A DNA stretch of 64,000 nt from Pontibacter ummariensis. Lineage in GTDB: Bacteria; Bacteroidota; Bacteroidia; Cytophagales; Hymenobacteraceae. The stretch lies in the NCBI RefSeq assembly GCF_900188175.1, contig NZ_FZOQ01000001.1, positions 186,001-250,000 of the forward strand, read 5' to 3'. Under the pieces are notes generated by a model that saw only the letters and a program-made list of their open reading frames with translations, ran no database searches and was not told the DNA's origin. Position 1 is the stretch's first letter, and every line of letters starts with the position of its first letter. Below, in pieces: positions 36,825 to 45,862 of this stretch. A program made the position numbers and the translations under genes.

Positions 36825-37853
36825 ATGAACAGAGACTTACTTGACAGGTTTTACAGGGGCGAGTGCTCGCAGGAGGAGGTAAGAGCCGTGTTGAAGTGGT
36901 TTCAGGCGAACAACCTGGCACCACAGCAAGAGCAGGAGCTTTACGCCATGTGGCATGAAGCTGGTCAGGTAAGTGCGGGAGAGCAGCCACTACATGACGC
37001 CGGAAGTGCCTACAGTAAAATCCTATCGCGCATAAAAGACGCAAAACAGGAGGAGGAAAGCTGTGTTACCTACTCGTTTCCCCGGCAACAGCCGCAGTTC
37101 TGGCTTAAAGTTGCCGCTGCTATCGTACTGCCACTGTGCCTTGCCTGGGCTTTTGTGCACTACACCACTTCCCGAAGCACGCCTGTAGCTACCTATGTCT
37201 CCGTAACGGCTGAGCCTGGCGTTAAGAAAACAATACACTTACCCGATGGCTCCAGGGTGAAGCTGAACTCAGGGAGCGAGGTAACTTTCCGGAAAGACTT
37301 TGCCCTGCATGGGAAGCGTGATATCCAGCTTCGTGGCGAGGCCTTCTTCGAAGTAGCCAAAGATAGCCTCCGTCCTTTTATTGTGCACACAGGGGCCATA
37401 TCCACAGAAGCCCTGGGCACTTCTTTCAACATTAACTATGACATCTGTAACGGCGCAACCAGGGTGGCACTGGCTACGGGGGGCGTGAGGGTAGACAAGC
37501 AGGGCCATAATCAGCGTCAGGAGCTCTCCCGCCTGGTGCCCGGGCAGCAGTTGGCCTACGATAAAGCATCGCGTAAATACAGCGTCTCAGGATACAACGC
37601 GACAGAAGTGCTGGGCTGGCAGGAAGGCGTGTTGTACTTTAAAAAGGACAGCATGGACCAAGTCGTCAAAAAGCTTGAAAAATGGTACGGTGTGGATATA
37701 GAGGTAGAGGCAAAGCACCTGCAGGATAACGCATGGAACTACACCGGCGCGTACGATAACGAGAGCTTGGAGCGAGTGCTGGAGGGCATCGGCTTTGTGA
37801 AGGACTTCACCTACGAGCGAACCAAGGACAAAGTAAAAATAGTGTTTAACTAA
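36825..37853 (+). CDS. FecR-type anti-sigma factor / sigma regulator
   Basis: A 342-residue inner-membrane regulator. The cytoplasmic N-terminus (1-90) should bind the sigma factor; a single membrane span is at ~94-111 (WLKVAAAIVLPLCLAWAF). The periplasmic part carries the FecR domain (VKKTIHLPDGSRVKLNSGS, LRGEAFFEVAKD) and a C-terminal DUF4974-like domain (VVKKLEKWYGVDIEVEA) that meets the STN domain of SusC. The frame runs up to 36774, but the ATG at 36825 starts the conserved N-terminus. It leads into the SusC gene 150 bp later. Confidence 0.93.
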   Translation: MNRDLLDRFYRGECSQEEVRAVLKWFQANNLAPQQEQELYAMWHEAGQVSAGEQPLHDAGSAYSKILSRIKDAKQEEESCVTYSFPRQQPQFWLKVAAAIVLPLCLAWAFVHYTTSRSTPVATYVSVTAEPGVKKTIHLPDGSRVKLNSGSEVTFRKDFALHGKRDIQLRGEAFFEVAKDSLRPFIVHTGAISTEALGTSFNINYDICNGATRVALATGGVRVDKQGHNQRQELSRLVPGQQLAYDKASRKYSVSGYNATEVLGWQEGVLYFKKDSMDQVVKKLEKWYGVDIEVEAKHLQDNAWNYTGAYDNESLERVLEGIGFVKDFTYERTKDKVKIVFN

Positions 37854-37889
37854 GCCTTAAAACATATGATAAAGGAGACGGGATGAAAA

Positions 37890-37918
37890 ACAGCCAGTCC
37901 AAGAATAAGACTGGCTGT
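37890..37918. other. 10-bp hairpin between FecR and SusC genes
   Basis: ACAGCCAGTC (37890-37899) pairs with GACTGGCTGT (37909-37918). A T-run follows only on the minus strand, so it is not an obvious terminator for FecR; it may adjust the FecR to SusC expression ratio or stabilise the message. Confidence 0.4.
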
Positions 37919-38003
37919 GATGCCTCCATAAGAAGTCTGTTGGCGCATAATTCTGAGGAGGCAGTTGTTTAACGAATACATTCAAATTAAACATCTCAAA
38001 TTT

Positions 38004-41000
38004 ATGGAAAAAAGTCTTTACTACCAATTAGGGAGTGTAGCAAGAAAGGTTCTGCCAGTAGTTGTTCTGCTTCTGACGACTGTCTTCCCCGTATCTGCAG
38101 CAGTAGATTCGGCGCCTCTGCTGCCGGACATGCGGAAAGAAAAAGTTACGTTGTCGCTCACTGAGGCTTCGTTGGAGGAGTTTATAAAGAGCGTGGAAGC
38201 GCAAACGGCCTTTCGGTTTACATTTGATGAGAAGGAACTGGCAGGTAAAAGGTTGATTTCTATAAATGCCAGAAACGAGCCCCTCAGTACGGTCCTGGAG
38301 CGGATCACAGCTAAAACAGGGCTGGAGTTTAAGCTGATCAATAACAACATTCACGTCCGCCTTCCCAAAAACCACAAGTCCCAGTCTGGCAAGTTGCCAG
38401 CCGCCAGTGCATACGCGCAGCAGGAGCCGCTAACAGGGCGCGTGACGGACAGCAAAGGGGTAGGGCTGCCCGGCGTGAGTATTGCGGTTAAAGGCACCAG
38501 CAAAGGAACCGTAACAGATGCTGACGGTACTTTCTCTCTGGCCGCTTCGCCTAAAGATGTGCTTGTGTTCTCTTATATCGGTTTTGCAACAAAGGAGGTG
38601 ACCGTCGGGAACCAAAATAAACTGGAGGTGGCCCTGAGCGAAGACGCCAAGGCCCTGGAGGAAGTCGTTGTAACAGCACTGGGAATCAAAAGAGAAGCAA
38701 AGAAGCTCGGCTATGCCACTGCTACAGTAGACCCCGAGGCGCTTTTAAGCAGCCGCTCAACAAACGTGGGTAATAACCTGGTTGGTAAAGTCTCCGGTGT
38801 AAACGTACAGACGCCTCCCACCGGTCCGGGTGGTTCAGCTAAAATCAGGATTCGCGGGCAGTCCTCGTTCGGTGGTAACAACTCCCCCCTGATTGTGGTA
38901 AACGGTGTGCCGATTAACAACGAACCACAAGGACGCGGTAACGGTGCCGACGAGGGCTTTGCCGGAGAAGCAAAGTCTGACACAGGGGATGGCTTGCAGA
39001 GTATAAACCCCGAGGATATTGAATCCATGACCGTGTTGAAAGGAGCGGCTGCCGCTGCGCTGTACGGCTTTCGGGCAAAAGATGGTGCCATTATTATCAC
39101 CACTAAGTCCGGCAAAGGACAGACAGGTATCGGGGTCACCCTTTCCTCTACTGTTCAGGCCGATCAGGCTTTAGATTTCACAGACTTCCAGTATGAGTAT
39201 GGCCAGGGCGAAAACGGCGTGCGCCCACAAAGTGAGAGCGACGCACGCTCTTCTGGCGTTTGGAGTTTTGGGGAGCGTTTTGACGGACAGCCTACCTGGC
39301 AGGTCGACGGGAAGCAGCATCCTTACTCGCCTTTCAGGGATCGCACCGGTGCTTTTTACCGCACAGGTTTGATGGTGCAGAATACAGTGGCGCTGGCCGG
39401 CGGGAACGAGAACGGAAACTTCCGGGTCTCTTTTTCCAATACTGACTCAGAGGGCATTATTCCAAAGTCTGGCTTTACCAGAAGGTCTTTAAACCTGGGT
39501 TTAAACTATAACTTAACTAAGAAGCTCTCTACGCTCGTTAACGTTAACTACACGAACGAATACAACAAAAACCCACCCGTTGTTTCGCAGCAGGACTTTA
39601 ACGTGAACTCCACCCTCTATACGCTGGCAAACAGTATAGACCCAAGGTGGATGAAGGACGCTTATAAAAACGCTGAGACGGGCAATGAGATCAACCCGGC
39701 GCGATTCACGAACCGTACCAACATGTATTGGTCTATAAACGAGCGTTTCGAAAACCGTAAACGGGACCGCCTCTTTGGCAACATGGCGTTGCGGTATGAG
39801 TTTACTCCTTGGCTTTACGCACAGGGCCGCATCGGGCAGGACTACTTTACCGTGAACCACGAAGTGAACCGTCCAACAGGCACCGCTTTCTTACCGCCTC
39901 CTCCGTCAGGTTTTAACGGCAACTATTACCAGGACACAGAAACATTCAGGGAATTGAACATGGACTTCCTCGTAGGGGCAAACCATGCTTTTGGTGATTT
40001 TAGCATCGACGCCACCTTTGGTGGTAACTCCATGGACCAGACTGCCCAAACCCTGAGCACGTCGGTGACTAACTTCTATGTGCGGGACCTGTACACGATT
40101 AATAACGGACAGATAAAGGCGCCAGACTATTCTTATTACAAGAAGAGAGTAAATTCCTTGTATGGAACAGTAGACTTTGGCTTCCGCGAGTATCTTTTCC
40201 TGACGCTGACAGGCCGTAACGACTGGTTCTCTACCCTGAACCCAGAGTCAAACAGTTACCTATATCCATCGGTAAGCACCAGTTTCGTCTTTAGCCAGGC
40301 GTTTGCATCCTCGTTGCCTACCTGGATTAACTTTGGCAAACTCCGTGCTGCTTATGCAGAAGTAGGCGGCGACACAGACCCTTATACCAACCAGCTTTTC
40401 TATGGGCTAAATAACAACACTTTAAATAGTGTTCCGCTCGGCAGCATTGCCGGTACGGTGAGCCCCAACCCGAATCTAAGACCTCTGAAAGTAAAAGAAG
40501 CTGAAGTAGGCTTAGAGCTAAGGCTGTTTGATAGCCGCGTAAACCTCGACCTGGCGGCGTACCGCAAGAACACAGAAGACGAGATCCTGAACGTGGACAT
40601 TTCCAACGCCTCCGGTTACGGGCAGACAAAAGTGAACGTGGGTAGGCTTCGAAACCAGGGGGTGGAAATGCTGTTGGGCATAATGCCAGTGAGGAACAGC
40701 AGCATTACCTGGGAAACTGCCTTTAACCTGACCTACAACAAGAGCGAAGTACTGGAACTGGCAAATAACCAGCAGCGAATCGACGTAGGTACAGGTGAAT
40801 ACATCGGTATCGTATCGCATGAGGTGGGTATGCCGCTGGGCTCCCTGCGGGGGGTTGACTTCAGGCGCGATGAGCAGGGACGAATTGTTACTTCCCAGGG
40901 CAGAATGCTGGGAGGAGAGATCGTGACGTACGGTAGCGCGGTGCCTACCCACACTGGCGGCTGGCTGAACACCTTTAATTTCAAAGGCTTCCGCCTGTTT

Positions 41001-41462
41001 GCTCAGGTCGATTTCAAAGCCGGCCATAAGCTGATCTCGAACTCTAACTTTAACTGGTACCGTCATGGCCTGCACAAGGCTACGCTGGAAGGCCGCGAGG
41101 GCGGGGTGATTTTCCCGAGCGTAACACCGGAAGGGGAGCCAAACACAACGGCTGTAATTCCCGGAACATTCTACAACGGCGTGCGCAGCTTCAGTATCGC
41201 TACCCCATTTGTGTATAACGCCAGTTTTGTTCGGTGGCGCACTGTGTCTCTTGGCTATGACCTGTCCAAGCTCCTGGGCGATAGCTTCATTAAAGGGCTT
41301 AACGTCAACGCCTACGTCAACAACGTGTTGATGATCAAAAAGTACGTCGACAACCTTGATCCGGAGTCTCAATATTCTGCTTCTGATAATCTGGCGGGGC
41401 TTGAAGCACACTCGCTTCCCACAACCCGCAGCTACGGCGTGAATATTAACATCAAATTATAA
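38004..41462 (+). CDS. SusC-type TonB-dependent transducer with STN domain
   Basis: A 1152-residue outer-membrane transporter and signal transducer. Signal peptide ~1-32; an STN (secretin/TonB N-terminal) domain at ~46-120 (VTLSLTEASLEEFIKSVE, ISINARNEPLSTVLERI) that contacts FecR in the periplasm; a CarboxypepD_reg-like domain (LTGRVTDSKGVGLPGVSI); a TonB box region (LEEVVVTALG); a plug with IRGQSSFGGNNSPLIVVNGVP; and a C-terminal barrel. The frame extends to 37965 but the ATG at 38004 begins the signal peptide. The sequence is of the SusC group usually paired with SusD-like-2 proteins, and such a gene follows after 21 bp. It should both import its substrate and induce its own operon. Confidence 0.96.
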   Translation: MEKSLYYQLGSVARKVLPVVVLLLTTVFPVSAAVDSAPLLPDMRKEKVTLSLTEASLEEFIKSVEAQTAFRFTFDEKELAGKRLISINARNEPLSTVLERITAKTGLEFKLINNNIHVRLPKNHKSQSGKLPAASAYAQQEPLTGRVTDSKGVGLPGVSIAVKGTSKGTVTDADGTFSLAASPKDVLVFSYIGFATKEVTVGNQNKLEVALSEDAKALEEVVVTALGIKREAKKLGYATATVDPEALLSSRSTNVGNNLVGKVSGVNVQTPPTGPGGSAKIRIRGQSSFGGNNSPLIVVNGVPINNEPQGRGNGADEGFAGEAKSDTGDGLQSINPEDIESMTVLKGAAAAALYGFRAKDGAIIITTKSGKGQTGIGVTLSSTVQADQALDFTDFQYEYGQGENGVRPQSESDARSSGVWSFGERFDGQPTWQVDGKQHPYSPFRDRTGAFYRTGLMVQNTVALAGGNENGNFRVSFSNTDSEGIIPKSGFTRRSLNLGLNYNLTKKLSTLVNVNYTNEYNKNPPVVSQQDFNVNSTLYTLANSIDPRWMKDAYKNAETGNEINPARFTNRTNMYWSINERFENRKRDRLFGNMALRYEFTPWLYAQGRIGQDYFTVNHEVNRPTGTAFLPPPPSGFNGNYYQDTETFRELNMDFLVGANHAFGDFSIDATFGGNSMDQTAQTLSTSVTNFYVRDLYTINNGQIKAPDYSYYKKRVNSLYGTVDFGFREYLFLTLTGRNDWFSTLNPESNSYLYPSVSTSFVFSQAFASSLPTWINFGKLRAAYAEVGGDTDPYTNQLFYGLNNNTLNSVPLGSIAGTVSPNPNLRPLKVKEAEVGLELRLFDSRVNLDLAAYRKNTEDEILNVDISNASGYGQTKVNVGRLRNQGVEMLLGIMPVRNSSITWETAFNLTYNKSEVLELANNQQRIDVGTGEYIGIVSHEVGMPLGSLRGVDFRRDEQGRIVTSQGRMLGGEIVTYGSAVPTHTGGWLNTFNFKGFRLFAQVDFKAGHKLISNSNFNWYRHGLHKATLEGREGGVIFPSVTPEGEPNTTAVIPGTFYNGVRSFSIATPFVYNASFVRWRTVSLGYDLSKLLGDSFIKGLNVNAYVNNVLMIKKYVDNLDPESQYSASDNLAGLEAHSLPTTRSYGVNINIKL

Positions 41463-41483
41463 CATCACATTAAAGGCCACATC

Positions 41484-43058
41484 ATGATAAAGAACATATA
41501 TAAATCGACGGTTCTGGTTGCACTGCTGTTTAGCGCATGGGGGTGTGATGATAATTTCGAGGAAATAAACACTAACCCAATTCAACCCACTACCCTCAAC
41601 CCGGAGTACCTGTTCTCAGACGCCCAGCGGACCTCTGCAGTGAATACGCTGACGTATCAGGCGCCCATTGTACAGCAGGTGCAGATACCTTACTCCGGAA
41701 ACCCCGCGGGGGGTAACCTGAACGTGGTGAATGAAACGAACACCGCGCCTATTTTTAACACCCTGTACACGGAGTCGATCCGGAACCTAACGGATGTTAT
41801 CAACAAGACGCAGGACAATCCGGAGCGGAGTAACCTCTACAACATGGCCAGGATCTGGCGGGCGTACTGCTTTCAGGTACTGGTAGACACGTACGGCGAC
41901 GTGCCTTACTCTGAGGCAGGAAAAGGTTTTCTGGAGAGCAGTTATTTGCCTGCCTACGAGGAGTCATCGGCTATTTACGAGGATATTCTGAAGGAGTACC
42001 AGCAAGCTACCGATGCGCTGGACCCAAGCAAGGACGTGGTGTTGGGCGACCTGTTCTATCAGGGCAACATCGACAAGTGGAAAAAGCTGGGCAATTCCCT
42101 TTTGCTACGTGCCGGCATGCGGTATACCGAGACGAACGAGGGGAAAGCCCAGTCAATAGTGGCAATAGCTGTAGACCCGGCGAGAGGCGGGGTGATGACT
42201 TCCACAGAGGACGACGCCTTTGTTCCCTTCAGTTCCATTTTCACGCACCCCATGTCGTCCCAGCTACTGGCCACAGAGCGGCATAACTATTATGTAGGGG
42301 CTCCTTTTGTTGAGTTCTTGCAAACGAAAGAAGATCCGCGGCTACGGTACATCGCCGTAAAGTATGAAAACCCGGTGAATCCCTTGGAAACGGCAGGGGC
42401 CGAAAACACAAACCCAGCCGAGCAGCAGGGGATGCCTTACGGTTTTGATGAAACGAACATCGCTACAGCACCTGGCTTCCCTGGTAAGATCGGCTCGGCC
42501 TTCGCTTACTCACAGCTAAACCGAAGAACAGTACTGCGGCTCGACAGACCGGAGTTTCTGGTTACTTATGCCCAAACGTCCCTACTCTTGGCTGAGGCTG
42601 CACACAGAGGCTACCTGCCGGGTGGTGAAGCAGCGGCCCAGGACTATTACGAGACGGGTGTGAAGGCGCACATGAAGCAGATGGAAGCTTATAGCGGAGA
42701 GACTGAAAGCTCCACTATAAACATCTCTTCTGAGCAAGTAAGCGCTTATCTGGCGCAGCCTGGCGTTGCCTATGATCCTGCCCATGCTTTGGAGCAGATA
42801 AACGAACAGTACTGGGTAGCTTCTTTTCTTCAGTTCCAGGAAGGGTGGTCTAACTTCCGCAGATCAGGTTTTCCAGGGCTAAAGCCAATTAACTACACCG
42901 GACAGGACCCTTCTGTAAACGCTACCGGAGGTGGTTTTATCCGCAGGTTAACTTACCCCCTCAGAGAGCGGTCAGTAAACACGGCCAACGTGGAGGCGGC
43001 CATTGCGCGCATGGGTGGTAATACCCTTGGCACCCGGATTTTCTGGGATGCCCAGTAA
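41484..43058 (+). CDS. SusD-like lipoprotein (SusD-like-2 type)
   Basis: A 524-residue substrate-binding lipoprotein (AWGC, C21, followed by DDNFEE). The opening EEINTNPIQPTTLNPEYLFSD and the later ARIWRAYCFQVLVDTYGDVPYSEA are typical of the SusD-like-2 (PF12771-type) branch, different from the RagB branch seen in the other two pairs of this window. It lies 21 bp behind its SusC and forms the lid of that importer. Ligand unknown, though downstream genes point to a sugar or sugar acid. Confidence 0.94.
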   Translation: MIKNIYKSTVLVALLFSAWGCDDNFEEINTNPIQPTTLNPEYLFSDAQRTSAVNTLTYQAPIVQQVQIPYSGNPAGGNLNVVNETNTAPIFNTLYTESIRNLTDVINKTQDNPERSNLYNMARIWRAYCFQVLVDTYGDVPYSEAGKGFLESSYLPAYEESSAIYEDILKEYQQATDALDPSKDVVLGDLFYQGNIDKWKKLGNSLLLRAGMRYTETNEGKAQSIVAIAVDPARGGVMTSTEDDAFVPFSSIFTHPMSSQLLATERHNYYVGAPFVEFLQTKEDPRLRYIAVKYENPVNPLETAGAENTNPAEQQGMPYGFDETNIATAPGFPGKIGSAFAYSQLNRRTVLRLDRPEFLVTYAQTSLLLAEAAHRGYLPGGEAAAQDYYETGVKAHMKQMEAYSGETESSTINISSEQVSAYLAQPGVAYDPAHALEQINEQYWVASFLQFQEGWSNFRRSGFPGLKPINYTGQDPSVNATGGGFIRRLTYPLRERSVNTANVEAAIARMGGNTLGTRIFWDAQ

Positions 43059-43108
43059 GAGCATGGCGCAGCTTAAGCCTTACAGGTGCTGATTTAAATA
43101 TTTTGAGA

Positions 43109-43170
43109 AGGGCTTTGTTAAACGGAGGGTAGAGCAGTCAGAAACTGTTTTACTCTCTGTTTAAGGCCCT
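43109..43170 (+). other. Long imperfect hairpin after SusD
   Basis: AGGGC at 43109-43113 pairs with GCCCT at 43166-43170, and further inside TTAAAC pairs with GTTTAA, then GAG-GTA with TAC-TC and CAG with CTG, giving a stem of about 22 pairs with bulges. There is no T-run, so it is more likely an RNA-stabilising or processing element between SusD and the RraA-like gene than a full terminator. The rest of 43171-43290 shows no gene. Confidence 0.45.
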
Positions 43171-43290
43171 GTTTAGCCGCAAGTGCCGTGTTGCCTTTGA
43201 AACACCCCATAGCCACAGTTGTGGTTGTATCCCTGGTAAAAGTTATAGTATCTGTTGAAAGTATTGATAAATCTAAAACTGGACTATTGT

Positions 43291-44241
43291 ATGATAAAGC
43301 TTTACTTGTGCGCTCTCTTCGTATTGCTATGGAGCACTTCTACTGTATCGGTGGCGCAACAGATTTCCCGGAACGAGCTCATCTTTCTGACCCCGGAGTG
43401 GAAAGGGGAGCGGTTTGCGGATGGCCGCCCGAAAGTGCCTGACGCTATCATCCAGCGAATGAAGCTGGTGACGCACGAAGAGGCCTGGGCGGTGATGAAA
43501 GGCGAAAACTATAAGTACCAGTATGCCGAGGGTTGGTTGGTGGTGAACCCTGACAGCGTGCTCGTAGGGCGGGCGCTCACGGCCACCTTTATGCCTGGTC
43601 GGCCCGACATCCATCGCGTGATAGACAAAAAAGGCCATGAGAAAGACGGCCGGATCAAATCACAGAATTCCTGGCCCATCGACATGCTGGTGAAGGGGGA
43701 CGTGTACGTGGTAGACCAGTTCGGGGCACATGAAGACGGCCCAACCATTGGGGATAACCTGGCCAACTCTATCTATGCGAAGTCTGGGAACGGTATTGTT
43801 TATGAAGGCGCAGTCCGGGACATAGCCGGGTTAAAAGAGCTTGGCTCCTTCACCTCCTTTGTGAGAAGCTACCATCCGTCGCATCACCTGAATAATCCGG
43901 ACGGAGAGCTTAACACGACCCTGGTCGGCATTAACACCCCCACCCGCATCGGCAAGGTGATGGTAATGCCCGGTGACATCGTGCTAGGGCGCGATGGCGG
44001 GGTCACCTTTATACCTCCCCATTTGGCCGAGAAGGTAGTCAAAACATCCGAAGTCGTCAGACTCAGGGACATGTTCGGCCACCAGCGCCTGCGTGAGCAG
44101 AAATACACGGCTGGCCAGATCGATACCCGTTGGTCGCCTGAGATAGAGAAAGACTTCTCTGCCTGGCTGAACGACCATATTAACGAGCTACCGGTTCCGA
44201 AAGAGCAAATCCAGGAACTGTTAAAAACCCGCACCTGGTAA
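43291..44241 (+). CDS. Exported RraA-like protein 1 (aldolase-type fold)
   Basis: A 316-residue RraA/HMG-CHA-aldolase-fold protein with a Sec signal peptide (~1-22, MIKLYLCALFVLLWSTSTVS). The core has GDVYVVD (136-142), a GDNLANSIYAKSGNG segment and the Arg-Asp pair R176-D177 in EGAVRDIAG, which in 4-hydroxy-4-methyl-2-oxoglutarate aldolases binds substrate and metal. The conserved N-terminal WKGERFADGRPKVPD is shared by all three copies here. A retro-aldol role on 2-keto acids is likely but unproven; RNase E regulation (the RraA name) is very unlikely outside the cytoplasm. The frame begins at a TTG at 43255, but the ATG at 43291 fits the signal peptide. Enolase-family protein 1 starts 21 bp later. 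Confidence 0.9.
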   Translation: MIKLYLCALFVLLWSTSTVSVAQQISRNELIFLTPEWKGERFADGRPKVPDAIIQRMKLVTHEEAWAVMKGENYKYQYAEGWLVVNPDSVLVGRALTATFMPGRPDIHRVIDKKGHEKDGRIKSQNSWPIDMLVKGDVYVVDQFGAHEDGPTIGDNLANSIYAKSGNGIVYEGAVRDIAGLKELGSFTSFVRSYHPSHHLNNPDGELNTTLVGINTPTRIGKVMVMPGDIVLGRDGGVTFIPPHLAEKVVKTSEVVRLRDMFGHQRLREQKYTAGQIDTRWSPEIEKDFSAWLNDHINELPVPKEQIQELLKTRTW

Positions 44242-44262
44242 GGGGCATTGTATCACTAAAAG

Positions 44263-45561
44263 ATGAATAAAAGAAACATGGCAACGAAACAATCCAGACG
44301 TTCATTTCTGGCTAAAAGCAGCATGGCTGGCCTGGCTAGCTTTACGCTGATGTCCTCGTTCGGGCAAGGGTTAGAAACAGCAATTGATAAGGCGCCTCTG
44401 GCGTCAAGCCCCTCAGACCTGAAGATAACAGATATCAGATCGGCCTATATCCGAAACGGGCATAGTCTTTTTGTAAAGATACACACAAACCAGGGAATCT
44501 GGGGCTGTGGCGAAGCCGTGGATGCCACTCCCGGTACCTACCACCTGGTAAAGATGTTTGGGGAGCGCATTAAGGGCAAGAACCCGCTGAACGTGCACCG
44601 CATCTTTGAGGACGTACGGAAGGCAGGCTTTTTTGAAGGAGCACAGGGCGGCATGTACGTCGCGGTGCTGTCAGCGGTTGAAACCGCCTTATGGGACCTG
44701 GCTGGAAAATCCCTGGGGGTGCCCGTGTACCAGTTATTGGGCGGTAAGTTCAGGGACAAAATCAGGGTGTATTGCGACACCGCGGCTTACCGGGAGCGAA
44801 ACCCAACACCAGAGATGTTTGGTGCCGCCGCCAAAGATGTGGTAAACAGAGGGTATACGGCCGTGAAGCTGGATATCGACGAGGCAAGCGATCCTAATAA
44901 ATATGACCACTATAACTGGACCGCTAGTCCAGCAGAACTGGAGCGGATGTATAATCAGATTGCCGCAGTGCGAGAGGCGGTAGGGCCTCATATAGACATC
45001 TGCGTAGACATGCACGGGCGCTACGACGCAACTACCGGGCACCGGGTAGCTAAAATGATGGAGCCGCTTAACCTGATGTTTTTAGAGGAACCTGTTCCTG
45101 CAGAGAACGCAGACGCGCTCAAGCTCATTACCGATTCCACCAGTACCCCAATTTGCGTGGGCGAGAACCTCTACCTGGCACACGGCTTCCGCCGGTTGCT
45201 GGAGATTGGCGCCGCGGATATGATCATGCCGGACATACAAAAGGCTGGTGGGCTAGGGGAGGCGCAAAGAATAGCCAACCTGGCGAACCTGTACTATGTG
45301 CCGTTTTCCCCGCACATGGTGGGCTCTTATTTAGCCGCCATGGCGTCCTGCCATGTTTGTGCCTCGGTGCCAAACTTTGCTATCCTGGAGTGGCAGCTGT
45401 ATTTCCACACAGACCCTATGTTTAAAGAAATTGTAACATTCGACGGTCCTATGACAGTGGACGGGCACATCATGCTCTCCAACAAGCCTGGTATCGGTGT
45501 GGAAATAAACGAGGAGGGGATGAAAAAGTACGCTACGAAAGGCTATCCCTTCTTTGCCTAG
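44263..45561 (+). CDS. Tat-exported enolase-superfamily sugar-acid dehydratase 1
   Basis: A 432-residue member of the mandelate racemase/muconate lactonising enzyme group. The N-terminus has a twin-arginine motif (SRRSFLAKS) followed by a moderately hydrophobic stretch, indicating folded export by Tat. Metal ligands are D249, E275 and E301, with H251 (DMHGR) and H351 (SPHMVGS); the 26-26-50 residue spacing equals that of D-galactonate dehydratase (D183, E209, E235, H285 with H185). This strongly suggests an acid-sugar dehydratase giving a 2-keto-3-deoxy acid. It lies 21 bp after RraA-like 1. Alternative start ATG at 44278. Substrate unknown. Confidence 0.92.
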   Translation: MNKRNMATKQSRRSFLAKSSMAGLASFTLMSSFGQGLETAIDKAPLASSPSDLKITDIRSAYIRNGHSLFVKIHTNQGIWGCGEAVDATPGTYHLVKMFGERIKGKNPLNVHRIFEDVRKAGFFEGAQGGMYVAVLSAVETALWDLAGKSLGVPVYQLLGGKFRDKIRVYCDTAAYRERNPTPEMFGAAAKDVVNRGYTAVKLDIDEASDPNKYDHYNWTASPAELERMYNQIAAVREAVGPHIDICVDMHGRYDATTGHRVAKMMEPLNLMFLEEPVPAENADALKLITDSTSTPICVGENLYLAHGFRRLLEIGAADMIMPDIQKAGGLGEAQRIANLANLYYVPFSPHMVGSYLAAMASCHVCASVPNFAILEWQLYFHTDPMFKEIVTFDGPMTVDGHIMLSNKPGIGVEINEEGMKKYATKGYPFFA

Positions 45562-45862
45562 CTACCTTTCAAAAAAAGCCACCCAAGATCTAATGATATG
45601 TTGAAAGTAGATAGTGGATAGCCTCAGACTGAGGTTTCGTAACAGGGGGTGTAAGTTATCTGCGCGCAGATGTAGTGGTGCTATTTGTAGTAACGATAGC
45701 ACTGCAGGTGTAAAGCCAGGAGCTGACGGCAGGCATCTCACCTGATGGAAAACGGACATCTGCTGTTTGATCTGCAGGCAGGGATGTATAGGTAGGCTGT
45801 GTTCTGCTTATTGTTCAAATTGAATCATGTAAAATAATAAGTACTAAAAGCTTTAGATCCTT
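45562..45862. other. 300-bp gene-free region rich in inverted repeats
   Basis: No gene is seen. Three structures stand close together: CCTCA/TGAGG with a 3-base loop (45622-45634), the 14-bp perfect palindrome ATCTGCGCGCAGAT (45658-45671), and GTGCTAT/ATAGCAC with an 11-base loop (45678-45702). The palindrome is a possible operator for the following gene; the group could also be an RNA leader. The last 60 bases are A/T-rich and probably contain the promoter and ribosome-binding region of enolase-family gene 2. Confidence 0.45.

Noticed and set aside
40518..41411. 297-codon frame antisense to the second SusC gene
   Set aside because: Fully inside a well-supported gene, no recognisable domain and no initiation signal.
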